Below are positions 42,571-52,789 of a DNA stretch of 64,000 nt, piece after piece. The stretch is from assembly GCA_033964015.1 (NCBI GenBank), contig CM066924.1, forward strand, positions 7,484,251-7,548,250, read 5' to 3'. The first letter of the stretch is position 1, and each line of letters begins with the position of its first letter. Made by a program: the position numbers and the translations under genes. The notes below the pieces were generated by a model. That model saw only the letters and a list, made by a program, of their open reading frames with translations, made no database searches and was not told the DNA's origin. This DNA is from Scolanthus callimorphus. Its lineage: Eukaryota > Cnidaria > Anthozoa > Actiniaria > Edwardsiidae.

Positions 42571-42720
42571 GGGGGGGGGGGGGGGGACTCCCTCATATAA
42601 GGTGTACGGGTATGCGCCGCCCGTTAGGGTATGTTTTTTGAGCTCCTGAGGTCTCCGACAGGGTATCGTTTTTGGCTTGTTTGGTCTCTGATAGGGTATG
42701 TATTTCAGTATGGCTACCCA
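42571..42720 (+). repeat. G run followed by GGGTATG repeats
   Basis: A 16 nt G run (42571-42586) leads into ACTCCCTCATATAAG and three spaced copies of (A/T)GGGTATGTTTTT or AGGGTATCGTTTTT. This resembles a dispersed repeat. Confidence 0.6.
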
Positions 42721-45240
42721 AGTGCAAACATATCTCGATCAAAGTTGTGCCGCAATTAGTGGAAAGACAGTTTATTTTAAAACGTTTTCATGAGTAACAA
42801 AATACCGCTTTGATAACGACCAATTGGACCACCCTGGTGACTATTTTCAGGTCTGCGATGTCATTGTGTCTGAGTTTATGCTGACTGTTTCCCGCTAACG
42901 ATTCGAGAATCCGAGTCTAGATCACGTGTCTAGATCACGCTGAAATTTAGTCCTTTGCTATTCCTCCTTGGAAAAACACTTATGTAGGGTGGGTGCAGGT
43001 AAAAAATAATATGGCGCATAATGCAAAGGAATTCTACTATACGAGTTTTCTTGAGCTTGTACGCTAAATTCTCTAACCTGAACACTTGTAGAAAGTTCAT
43101 TATGGGCAGGGTGAGACGGATCCTTTAATTTACAAAAAGTTAAAAAATTTTCCTTGTTCTTTTTTGTTGTTAACCCCTTTTATTTCCTTCAAGGTTTTTT
43201 CTTCGTTATTTAATTTGCTCTTTATGGCGTTTGTTATATCTTCTTCTAAAATTGGTCTAAAATTTGCTGTCTTCATGTACGATTTTCGTTCATTCCAGGA
43301 TAGATAATTGTATTAGACTTGTAAAGAAAACGTCATGATATGGTAAACAGAGGTATGGTAAGTACCAGCTATGATTGTGCAATGGTAGAGAAGACACACA
43401 CAAAACAAAACTAGATATCGAGAACACAGCATTTTATAAGGCAATGACATATTGACTAGATGTATACAGTAACTCGTCAGGTAATCTGATAGTCAAACGA
43501 AGAACACAAATAAAAAGAAGAGGGCATCTGTCCCGTTTGTTCGTTGTAAATTACATCAGTGTTACAGACTTCACATGAGAACATAGAGCGAATTTCACGT
43601 GACTGTAGTGAAACCAAAGTGATTTCACCTATTCTGAACAAACCCTATGAGAAAAAGTAGAGACAAAGTAATTGGGAATTGCTCTTAACAGTCATCTGAA
43701 ATCCGCTCTAACGTAATGAAAATGTCAAACTCATGCACACTTCTTCTTCGCTTTCTGGTAGTCTCGGCGAAGATGCTTGACCTTCGTGTAGGTCCTTTCC
43801 TCCGTTTCTGCCTTCAGGATGGCCGCTTTTACGCTAGCCGCATCACCAATGTTTCAAATGTTTCACACTGCATGGTTTATTGCCACGTTGCATACAGGTA
43901 GAAGTGTTATTCGAAAGCTGTGAATAGATTACAATTCGTTAGGGGAGTGAAGAAATAGAACAGAATAAAACAAAAGTTACAGCTTACCCATTGGTGTCTG
44001 TGGAACGAATCCGCGAAAAGCGAAGATGATAGTTTGTCTCTCTAATTAGCGTCTATTACGTCATATAATACGCGTTTATTAAAAACGTCTGAAATTGCTT
44101 TCGTAGGACGAAACACTCCCCCCTCATCTAGAAAGTTATGCAAGTTTTAACAGTTAATTAAATTTCAAACAGGCTAGTACAAAGTTTCGTCTATTTAGGA
44201 TATTTCAAACTTACCAAAGGAGGAGTTTTTAGAATATTTGATATAACTTGAAAATTCGACCGTGAATTGTTCTATTACCAGCTAAAAACGCATCCATAAG
44301 TAATAAGGGTTTACTCAGAGAAATACCCCAGGTCAGCTTTCCCATGCGATTTAAGTTGCAAACGTTGTTGTAATTTTACCTTTAAAAATGTCTAGTGCCG
44401 CTTCTGTATAGTGTGTCGAGCGCAGATATCAGAAAAATAGGGGAGCTCTTCAAGATTGTACGGCTTATGTTCATTCTTACTTATCTAAAAGAGAGAATAC
44501 AATCAAGTACCTACAGAAAGCGATATTTCACAAACGAATGAGAGCAATATCGTCTCCATAATGTGTTATTGTTATAATATTCAATTGGAGCTCGAAATAA
44601 CTAAATTGCTGGAATTGCTTTGCAAGTTTCTTTCGTGAGAGGTAGAGCACAACCAACTGAGATGACAAGTTTGGGCTCGTCTTTCAAATACTGTATTGAG
44701 AAACATTATCCAAAAGAAGTCAGTGTTTCGTCGCTCCAACACAAACGCCAAGAAAACCCATATGTCATGAGCTCCGTGTGCTCGCCTTATAGCACACTTG
44801 GTGCTAAATTCTTCACTCATTATAGAATATAAATATAAATATTAATGAAGACCTCAAAAAGTATCAAATCATGCTTATTTATTGCAGAAAATCGCCAATT
44901 TCCTTGCATTTTACGTCAAAAAAGGGTTTTCCTTGAGCAACGGTTACTATGGAACCATGATCACCGTTTTGACACAAGATTTGACTGGAGGTGCTGTGTA
45001 TAAATATTTTTACCAAGTTTGAGCACTGTTGCAGTGAAATGTTATGTTACTTTAAAGTTTATTGAAACCATTATGCGAAAAATGGTGAGCATTGGAGTGA
45101 CCATTATGCCCCTCACACTTTGGCCCCTAGCACTATGATGTCCCAACGTTCCATTAGTACATCGTGGCCAAAAATGTTCCTTGTAAATGTGGCTATCAAG
45201 CAAGCATAGTTGTAAGAGTATGTGGTAGATGTGCTACATT
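42721..45240. other. Long stretch without a recognised gene
   Basis: AT-rich, with only short ORFs lacking features. I see no tRNA or exon that I could defend. Confidence 0.4.
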
Positions 45241-45249
45241 TCTCGTTTT

Positions 45250-45717
45250 CTAGGCATGTTCTCAGAATCAACTCGTAGACTACTTCGCTAAGTCGCTCTC
45301 CTTCCCTCCTGTACCGGTTCCAAGTGACCGCACCTGCTGACCACCTTCGCGCTTGTTTGCAAGCTGGAACGCTTCCAACTCCACAGCAATCTCCAGGGCT
45401 TGTGTGAGGGTAGTTGGTCTGGTCTACTTCTGGCAGCCCTTGGATGAAGTAGTCTCGTGCTAAAACTTCTCTTAAGTCCGCGGGGGCCTAGGGGTAGGCA
45501 TGTCTGGTCAGGCGTCTGATTGCCTAGGCCAGTTCCGGTATGGGTTGTTGTGAGTTGCTTGGTCTTATGTCTGTTGTTATATGTGTCGAACTTCTCCATG
45601 TCGGTCCCATAGCTGTCTCCAGCTCCTCCGGGGTAAGGTCAATAAGATGTACGAGCTGTACTTCAGTATACTCTGCCATATTGCTGTGGGAACTTGTATT
45701 CCGACGCTGCAACCAAT
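45250..45717 (-). pseudogene. Ty3/gypsy gag fragment
   Basis: Just inside the LTR on the minus strand (TTGGTTGCAGCGTCGG is a plausible primer-binding site), an ATG gives MAEYTEVQLVHLIDLTPEEL. Downstream, in shifting frames, AYP, APADLREVLARDYFIQGLPE appears, a typical capsid motif of gypsy gag, then ACKQARRWSAG. The rest of the element is missing below 45250. Confidence 0.7.
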
Positions 45718-46123
45718 TGTAATGGACCGAGAAGTACAGCAAGACTCGAGTAGTAGATTTAGACGTGTTTACACGTGAAGTGTTTTTTGCACTCTCCAAG
45801 CAACTGATTTGACTTAAATTCTTGCCCTATTTATCCTAACTGTAAAGCTGAACTTAGTTACAAACGTAAGGGGAAGACCTTAGGTATTTTCAGTAAATTA
45901 CAACGGTATTTTTCAAGATACTAGCGTATGATCTACGTCAAAAGAGAGCGAACGGAAAAATTCGTGAATTATAATGAAACAGAAACATATAGGCCTGCAC
46001 GTAATAAGTGTTGACAACTTGAAGTGTGTAAATCAGAACTAATACAATTGAGAGCTACGTCACGCGCTAGAAACATGGTTTAACACAAAAGATAAACAAA
46101 TCCCTGTGGATTCATCCGCTACA
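45718..46123 (-). mobile_element. LTR (5' LTR of the gypsy fragment)
   Basis: 406 bp, starting TGTAATGGACC and ending CCGCTACA on the plus strand, so TG...CA in both orientations. A primer-binding-like site and gag start adjoin the 45718 end. No second LTR is visible in the window. Confidence 0.65.
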
Positions 46124-46339
46124 TATCATTAATCTTGAATTATCTTGTCTGGACTAGCCATAGATTATTAGAACTTAAGGACATGGCTTTGTGGGCCTTA
46201 AATAGGCCAATGTTATGTGGAAAAGCCATAAAATCGAGCAGAGGATCTGATTGCTTTGGAGGCAAATTTTCAATGAGCTAAGTGGCCAAGCTTGTGCTAT
46301 GGCCAGTCTTCTATTGAGATAAAGTGATCCCATACAGAA

Positions 46340-46590
46340 AGAAGTATACTTAAAGTATACCTTGACGTTTTTAGGAAATAACAAGGTATACTCTGTTGAT
46401 ACTTCTTTTATTTGTACAGTAGAAAGTATACTTAAAGTATACTTTGACTTTTCCAGGGCAGATAAATGAGGTATTCTTCATTTATACTTCCTTTAATGAA
46501 GTATAAAAGAAGTATACTTTAAATGTACCTCTACCCTCAGAAGTATAATAAAAGTATACTTAAAAAGTGTACTTCATTTCCATGTGGGTT
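46340..46590. repeat. AAGTATACTT-rich palindromic satellite
   Basis: At least ten AAGTATACTT/AAAGTATAC/GTATACTT variants in 250 bp in both orientations, some forming perfect 10 bp palindromes. Confidence 0.8.
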
Positions 46591-47760
46591 CATGGTAAAG
46601 GCAAAAAATGATCATAGTAATGGATGCCATAGTGACTTTATTACAGCACACAAGTAAACTTGTGCAGATATTTTTAAAATGATAAAGAAATAATATCTTC
46701 AACCAGTGACAGAAGACTAGCTTCCTTCGTTTTATGATTATTTGCTGAACTGGAGGAAAGAAACTGCAGAAAACAATGGCAAATTTGTATCGTCAAAACT
46801 ATGGTTTGATCTACAGTCAATGTTGATAGGATTTCTGTCAATGGTGGTTTTTAAATTACATCAGTTCCCAACTTCAGTCATTAAGCCTGATATTGTGTGG
46901 ATAATCCTTTTTGTCAAGTGAGGGCCTGCAATGGTCAAAATAACAACCGAACGTACTGTCAACAAGAGGCCACTCAAAATTCAATTCGATATGGCCAAAC
47001 TACAATAAGTTAGAAAAGCAATGCTGCCCAGCTCAAGGACAATAAACGAAAGCTATCTTCCTCTTTATTGCCTAATAGTCATGGTGGCAAGAATAATAAA
47101 TAGGTTATACGTCTCAAATCTTTCTTTGAAATCAAGAGAAATGTGTAATGTGAATCCAGAAAACATGCATCCCCCTGTTCACAGAATGCATCCGAAAAAT
47201 TAAATTGACCCTCCTAAACCCCTCTGTAATTTCAAATTCGTCCCATATGGGGGACGTAACTAGGTTAAGGATTATCTGTCAGCAACTCAGCTCTCGTCTT
47301 TATACTGTGAGCCCTCCGGTATATTTTTAAGGTATTGTGAATTTCCCATGTTGAGGTACCTGGTTAAAGTTTCTTTGAAAAGCTCCTCGGTAATATTCTA
47401 TACAGAATCAAAAACAACAATTGAATTGAATGATGGATGCACTGATCTTAGAATACAAATCTAGAATAAACTCTTCTGTGACATAAAAATCAGTTTTGGA
47501 GGGCATGAGGGGAAGGGAGGGAGGGAGTGGGGGTGGTATGGATTTATTTCTGGGATCAATTCCAGGATCTGCTATTTAAAAGTAAAAATTCATCAAAAGG
47601 AGAGCATCCCTTCTCAACACTTTACATGCATTAAGTCTGGGGATTTTCAAAACTTGTGTGACAGGCCAATGTTAATTTACAAATGAAATAAATTACTTAG
47701 ATGATCTCTTGTCAGAGTCTCCTCCCTAAAGCAAATGAACCACCTATCTTACAGGCATTT
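46591..47760. other. Non-coding stretch
   Basis: No gene recognised; a purine-rich tract lies near 47501-47540. Confidence 0.35.
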
Positions 47761-47789
47761 ATTAGATTCCATCTTCTCCTTGGCGTTAT

Positions 47790-48240
47790 GAACAAGGCTT
47801 CCTTTTTCCTTGTGAAGCTTGAAACCGTTCAATAGCTTGAGCATTGTCGGAAATGTGAATTCAACCCAAGGGTTAATTGGCTTGAACCCTGTACCTGCAA
47901 CATGTTGGGTTTTCCACTGGCTCATTCAAACAGGTCATCATTTGAAATTGATCATCTGTAGTTGCGAGGCTGACTTAACCCTTGAAATTGCAACATATGT
48001 CAATCCTGATACAAATTCCATTGCACAATGTACTGCCACAGAAACAAACTCAAGCCCTTGCACCTTGTGGCAGGTCACGCCATAGAACACAATCAAAGAG
48101 TACTGGGATACTTGACCAATTTTATGTCCCATTCTGTTGTGATTGATCCAGACCTCCTTTCTAATGCTGACTGTCCCCTCCTTCTGGAAATGTACCTTAA
48201 TCTTGTTGTTTTCCATGGCCACGAATTTACTAATACTTCA
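47790..48240 (-). pseudogene. Pif1-like helicase C-terminal fragment (Helitron-type)
   Basis: The frame from about 48222 down to 47938 contains FYGVTCHKVQGLEFVSVAVH and FVSGLTYVAISRVKSASQLQ. These correspond to superfamily 1 helicase motifs V (T-x-H-K-x-Q-G) and VI (Y-V-A-I-S-R-V), the end of the helicase domain in Pif1 and Helitron Rep-Hel proteins. After a stop, related coding traces continue to ~47790. Walker A and the Rep nuclease are absent, so this is a fragment. A Helitron or a stand-alone Pif1 gene remnant are both possible. Confidence 0.75.
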
Positions 48241-48575
48241 ATTCTTTAGGGTTTAAGACTTCTTCGAGACAAGCCTTGCACCCTTGTTTGAGTGTAAGAA
48301 CATCTTGCACGGGCCATTTAAAATGTTCTGTATTTCCACCCAACGTGGCGTACAAGGTGATTTTTATCCCCAGGGAGACTCTGTATCCTGTGCCTGTTGT
48401 GTAGTAGGACTGGTATTCTTCGAAAAAAAAAATGTGTATGGACGCCTCCGAGAGTTCTCGAGAAAGACTTTGTAGGAAAAGCGCAGATTTCTCAAAATTT
48501 CATAGTTGCCCTCGAAGCTTTGCTTCTCATCCTTGGACATTATCCGCCGATATTGCAGCCGCCAGAAGGGGTTTA
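48241..48575. other. Non-coding, possible upstream helicase traces
   Basis: Short minus-strand stretches such as FLHSNKGARLVSKKS hint at upstream helicase sequence, interrupted by stops. Confidence 0.3.
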
Positions 48576-48579
48576 TTTA

Positions 48580-48660
48580 GTAATTATGTTCGCGGTAATG
48601 AAGTGAATATATGTATATGTTCAGGCAAGGCTGTGGCCGCGTTGCACTAAGTTGCACTTG
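48580..48660 (-). mobile_element. Truncated SINE copy
   Basis: TATGTTCGCGGTAATGAAGT, GAATATATGTATATG and TTCAGGCAAGGCTGTGGCCG match the tail and body of the 25.3-25.8 kb SINE. The tRNA-like head is missing. Confidence 0.7.
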
Positions 48661-49035
48661 ATCTTTAAAGTTTATAACGTCAGAAAATTGAATGCGAGTG
48701 GAGATTTTAGATTTCAGTGACACACGGTTACCATTACCGTTTGTCACGCATTATTTCCATCGAATAAAATAGCCTCTATCTGTCTTCTATGAGGGTCCTT
48801 TATGGTGTGGAATAGCTAATAATAAATTTCAATGTCATATCACACTATTTATAATAGTTTGATGATAAAGGACCCACGTTTAGAATAGCAAAGCCATTTT
48901 GAAAATGGTCTTCTTGAACGGCGCTACCGCGTGGAAAGAAACACAGAAAATGTTGGGTATTGTAGCGACTGAACTGCGAAGAACCTTTGTGCAAACCCGA
49001 GTACTCTGTTGCACGGGTAATAAACTTTTCTCGCT
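48661..49035. other. Non-coding stretch
   Basis: No gene recognised. Confidence 0.3.
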
Positions 49036-49039
49036 TTAA

Positions 49040-49660
49040 AAAGGAATGAACGGACGAAATGAGCGAGTTTTTCAGAAATCGTGGTTACCCTGACAATGTC
49101 GTCGCTAACGCCCTTAGCCGCGCCCGTTCGAACCCACTCTAGAGGATAGGATTCCCTTCCCCTTACCTTTCATCCTACTAACTTAGCAATCAAGCATTTT
49201 GTATCCAGGAACAAGAATGACCTTAACAAACCAGTGGCCCGACTCTTCCATCTTCCCGGTCACACTAAGGATCATATGACTGTTTGCGGTGTTTCTCTTC
49301 ACAACGGGTCTAATCATTCTCGCTTCCAGAAAGAGAATAGACTTATTCTTTCACTCGGTTGCCGATCACCCCAAGGCATTAATGAATTTTTCTCTTATAT
49401 CTAGTTTTCTACATCTCATCATATTTCCTCTTTCTTTACTTTTATCACTAGTTTGCGATTTCAATGGCCCATGGCATCCTTTGTTATTCTTAACCAATTA
49501 TCACCTTTAGTCATTCCGAATGTTTCTCTGTTGCCTGGCAACGGCTCTACATTACTATATAAACAGCCTCACTCCCTCTGTTTTCTCTCTTTGCTCCGAC
49601 GAAGGGCTAGCGCTCGAAACGTCAGCAAAACACCATTTTTCCACGGCGTTTAACATAAAT
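49040..49660 (+). pseudogene. Penelope-like 3' fragment lacking the GIY-YIG core
   Basis: FFRNRGYPDNVVANALSRAR (49069-49128) resembles the end of a Penelope reverse transcriptase thumb. Soon after, NKPVARLFHLPGHTKDHMTV and LGCRSPQGINEFFS (49215-49430) resemble the C-terminal block that follows GIY-YIG. The nuclease itself is absent, so the fragment has an internal deletion. The 3' tail (GACGAAGGGCTAGCGCTCGAAACGTCAGC, 49598 onwards, split here by frame) includes a CTAGCG hairpin often seen at the end of such elements. Confidence 0.6.
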
Positions 49661-49862
49661 CTCAACCTTTGGTTGTTGTTGTGTAAGTGTTTCAAAGATG
49701 GCGGGAAATTGCCAATATGAAATGATTCGTAAAAAATCAGGATTTAACCGAATCGAAAAATTTTTTCACAGAAGCTCACTACTTGATTAGAGGATTTTGC
49801 TCAAAAAGTCTCTCAAAAGGCATTAGTAGCACTTTAATTTCTAAAGAAAAATAAGCTACAAA
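49661..49862. other. Spacer
   Basis: Possible 5' flank of the THAP-transposase ORF. No gene. Confidence 0.3.
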
Positions 49863-51174
49863 ATGAAGACAAACTGTTGTGTACCCGATTTTAACGCGAA
49901 TACCAAAAGCAATTTTCATTTGAAGTTTTTTAAACTCCCCCAAAACGGCGCGAAGAAACGAAAATGGGCAAGTCTTATAAAACACAGTTGTGGACTACAT
50001 TTCGAAGTTGGAGGAAAGACTTACGGCGAGAGCAATCCAAGAATATTTCCGCGTCACCCGGAATGGGAGCAGGTAGTGGAGGCATTCGACAACCAGACCA
50101 CGGCATGGTTCAACAATAAAACGGGAGTTGATCACTCGTACGCTAGAAAACCTCCGCCCATACGATTACCATCGTACTTCAAAAGAGCAGTGAAAAGTGT
50201 TTTCACTAAAATTCTGAAGCTGATGAGGAGTCTCAAGGAGCTGTATGATACCACAATTGAACTGCAGGATATGGAAAGGTTTCTCCTAAGGAGATCTGAA
50301 AGCTCAGATGAGGATTTTCGTTTCTGGACAGGTTTCTATACCTATGATGCCTTTAATGCATTCTGGAGACTATATATTAAGCCCAGTTGTGAAAGGATAC
50401 AGTACTGGGGCAATTAGGGTATGGATGAAAATGACCAGGACCAAAAAGGGAGCTACAACCAATTGATTAACTTTTCCTTACCCTGATAAAGCTGAATCAG
50501 GGAAATGCAAATAAGGACTTAGGAGAGCGCTTTAACATTCAGGAGTCTCATGTATCACGTATCTTTGTAACATGGATAAAAGCACTACGTATTATTTTAT
50601 CAAGGATCAACTTGTGGATCTCAAAGGCTAAGACACTGGCTTTGTGCTTCAAAAATCTATATCAAGATGTTGTAGATTGAACAGAAATAAAATCAGAGCG
50701 CCCTTCAGACTTTGAAGTGCAGAGTGCAACATACAGCTCTTATAAAGGGTGCAATACCTACAAAGCTCTGGTTGCAATCTCACCAAATGGTGTTTCTGTA
50801 AGCGAGTTGTTTGAAGGCAGTATCAGTGACAATGATATAACCAACAAGTCAAACTAGCGAGATTTGCTGGGGATGCAGTCATGACTGGGGAATGCGTCAT
50901 GGCAGATAGGGGCTGGACTTGGTTGGCCAGGAAAGGAGCACGCCTTATCCCACCCTATTTCATGCATGGAAAGGAGCAGTCATCAATCCCAGAACTAGCT
51001 GAAAGTGTTGCAATAGCAAGAGTGCGAGTCCACGTTGAGAGGTTTATGGGAAGGATAAAACAGTGGCATTTCTTAAAGAAAGAAGTGCCTTTGAGTGAAT
51101 GGAGTATTATTTCTGACATTTTTCAAGTGTGTAGCCGTCTGCTGCTCTTCTGGCCACCTGTGATAGAGGACTAA
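49863..51174 (+). pseudogene. THAP-domain DDE transposase (ISL2EU/PIF-Harbinger-like), decayed
   Basis: The ATG at 49863 opens a THAP zinc-finger start (MKTNCCVPDFNANTKSNFHL: C-x4-5 spacing; later FKLP and WASLIKH). After ~184 residues a stop breaks the frame. In other frames, 50500-50860 carries a helix-turn-helix-like block (ERFNIQESHVSRIFVTWIKA), then ERPSDFEVQSATYSSYKG and a SELFEGSISDND block. The last block, 50881-51174, has GECVMADRGWTWLARKGARL (catalytic Asp) and RVRVHVERFMGRIK (catalytic Glu). This is the DDE_Tnp_4 order, which in animals often pairs with THAP. Several stops and a shift make it inactive. Terminal repeats were not identified. Confidence 0.75.
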
Positions 51175-51194
51175 CTCAATTTATAGCACATTGT

Positions 51195-51603
51195 TTTCTC
51201 CATACAACCAAATGCATCACCTTGGGGTGCATCTATTTTTTGCAACTTTTTTTCTTAATTCACAGCTCAACTCAAGTCAACTCATGTATGCTCTCTACCT
51301 TTTTTTAAATATGTCCACAAGAGCACACATATTTTTCAGCTTGGGCTACTCCAACCCAAGGACTAGTCATTTTATTCATGTTAGTCATTTTCTAATTGAT
51401 GCATTTTTATATACATGCTAACAGTTGGAAATTTCAGAAAATATGTGCACCCCTCCACAAGCTACTGTATGAATAGTCATACCATTTCTGACCTCCCTAT
51501 CTCCATACAACCAAATGCATAATCTTGGGGTGCATCTATTTTCTGCAACTGTTTTTTTTCCCTTAATTCACAGCTCAACTCAAGTGAACTCATGTATGCT
51601 CTG
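51195..51603 (+). repeat. Direct repeat of ~104 bp
   Basis: CTCCATACAACCAAATGCAT ... TCATGTATGCTCT occurs at 51195-51299 and 51500-51603 with few differences, 305 bp apart. It is adjacent to the end of the THAP transposase. Confidence 0.8.
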
Positions 51604-52780
51604 TTACTCAAATTAGAGTGTAATTCAAGAAGGAATCTAACCTAACAGGCAAGACAGGTACTTCTGGTAGAGAAGGCCTCATTTAGTCTTGTTTTTAAGA
51701 GCCTGCATCATTAAAGGAACGGTGGGTTATTTTCTAAAAATATCTCCCTTGAATTGGAAATTTCGGCACCCCAACACAAGCCGGACTTCTTAAATATCGA
51801 AGAATATTATCAAAGTTATGTCAGGGCTTTATGGCTACCATACAACAATCCGTTGGGATTCTAGGTTCCTTAAAATACCAACAAATGAAACGTATTTATT
51901 CAAGCTCAGTTTCCTGCCTTTATATTTTCATATTATTCTTATTATATGGGACACTTTATTGTTGCAATAATGCTATTAAAACTTTAATCCAATCACACTA
52001 TCGTTGACATACAGGTATCAATACAGCAATAAGACGACTATCAAATTTGTATAGTATATATAATATGAATGTGGTTTGTTACACCGCAAAATGTAATAGC
52101 TGGCTCAATATGTAATAGTAACACAAAATAAGCTTTCACCACATAAATAATGTAATACTAAAGCAAAACGTAATCATCCACTATTTTTTTCCCACTATTT
52201 CATTTCATTCCGAGAAGATTTCACAAGACAGTCGTGAATAATTCGCAATTCGCAATGAATTGCGAAGTGACTATGTAATCACTCTGCGATTGGATTCACT
52301 GCTGTCATATGAATTCCGCTGTGGAGTTATAGGATTAAAACTATCTCATAGTCACCCCAAAGTTTGCAGCCACTTCAATGTTTGCCCGCCCATATCAGCA
52401 GCTTGAAGCAATTCGTGACTGATAAAACTAGCTTAAAAACATCGAAAAGCTTCAGGCCCGTAGCAAGGGGCCTCAAGCAGAAGCCAGCGCACCCCCGGAA
52501 CCCCCTCAATGTACTGTAGCGCTGTCCAGAAAAGCTTTCCAGTCTTACCACTTATGCTATCATAGTGTGATTCACAGGGAATTTCCGCAGAAACCCAGAA
52601 ATGATACCAAAAGCACAAAAGGATAGCGATCATAGTTTCAAAGTTAGAAAACGATCTATACTCTCCATAGGCGCGTCCATTTAGAAGTCTTACACCACAA
52701 ACAACTTTGTTGCTTATGTGGCAAAATAGAGAAACATGCTATGCTACCGCGTGTAATACTGCGGCAAGCGCATGTAAGAT
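51604..52780. other. Non-coding stretch
   Basis: No gene recognised. A small palindrome (TTCGCAATTCGCAATGAATT-GCGAA) is at 52240-52266. Repeated GTAAT(A/C)... motifs occur near 52095-52170. Confidence 0.35.
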
Positions 52781-52789
52781 TACTGACTA

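Noticed and set aside
45524..45799. Alternative start at 45799 for the gypsy gag
   Set aside because: The part before MAEYTEV lies in the LTR and primer-binding site.
49598..49632. Hammerhead ribozyme in the Penelope tail
   Set aside because: CGACGA and CGAAAC are present, but GAAACGTC pairs with the opposite strand as a simple hairpin; the conserved core geometry is not met.
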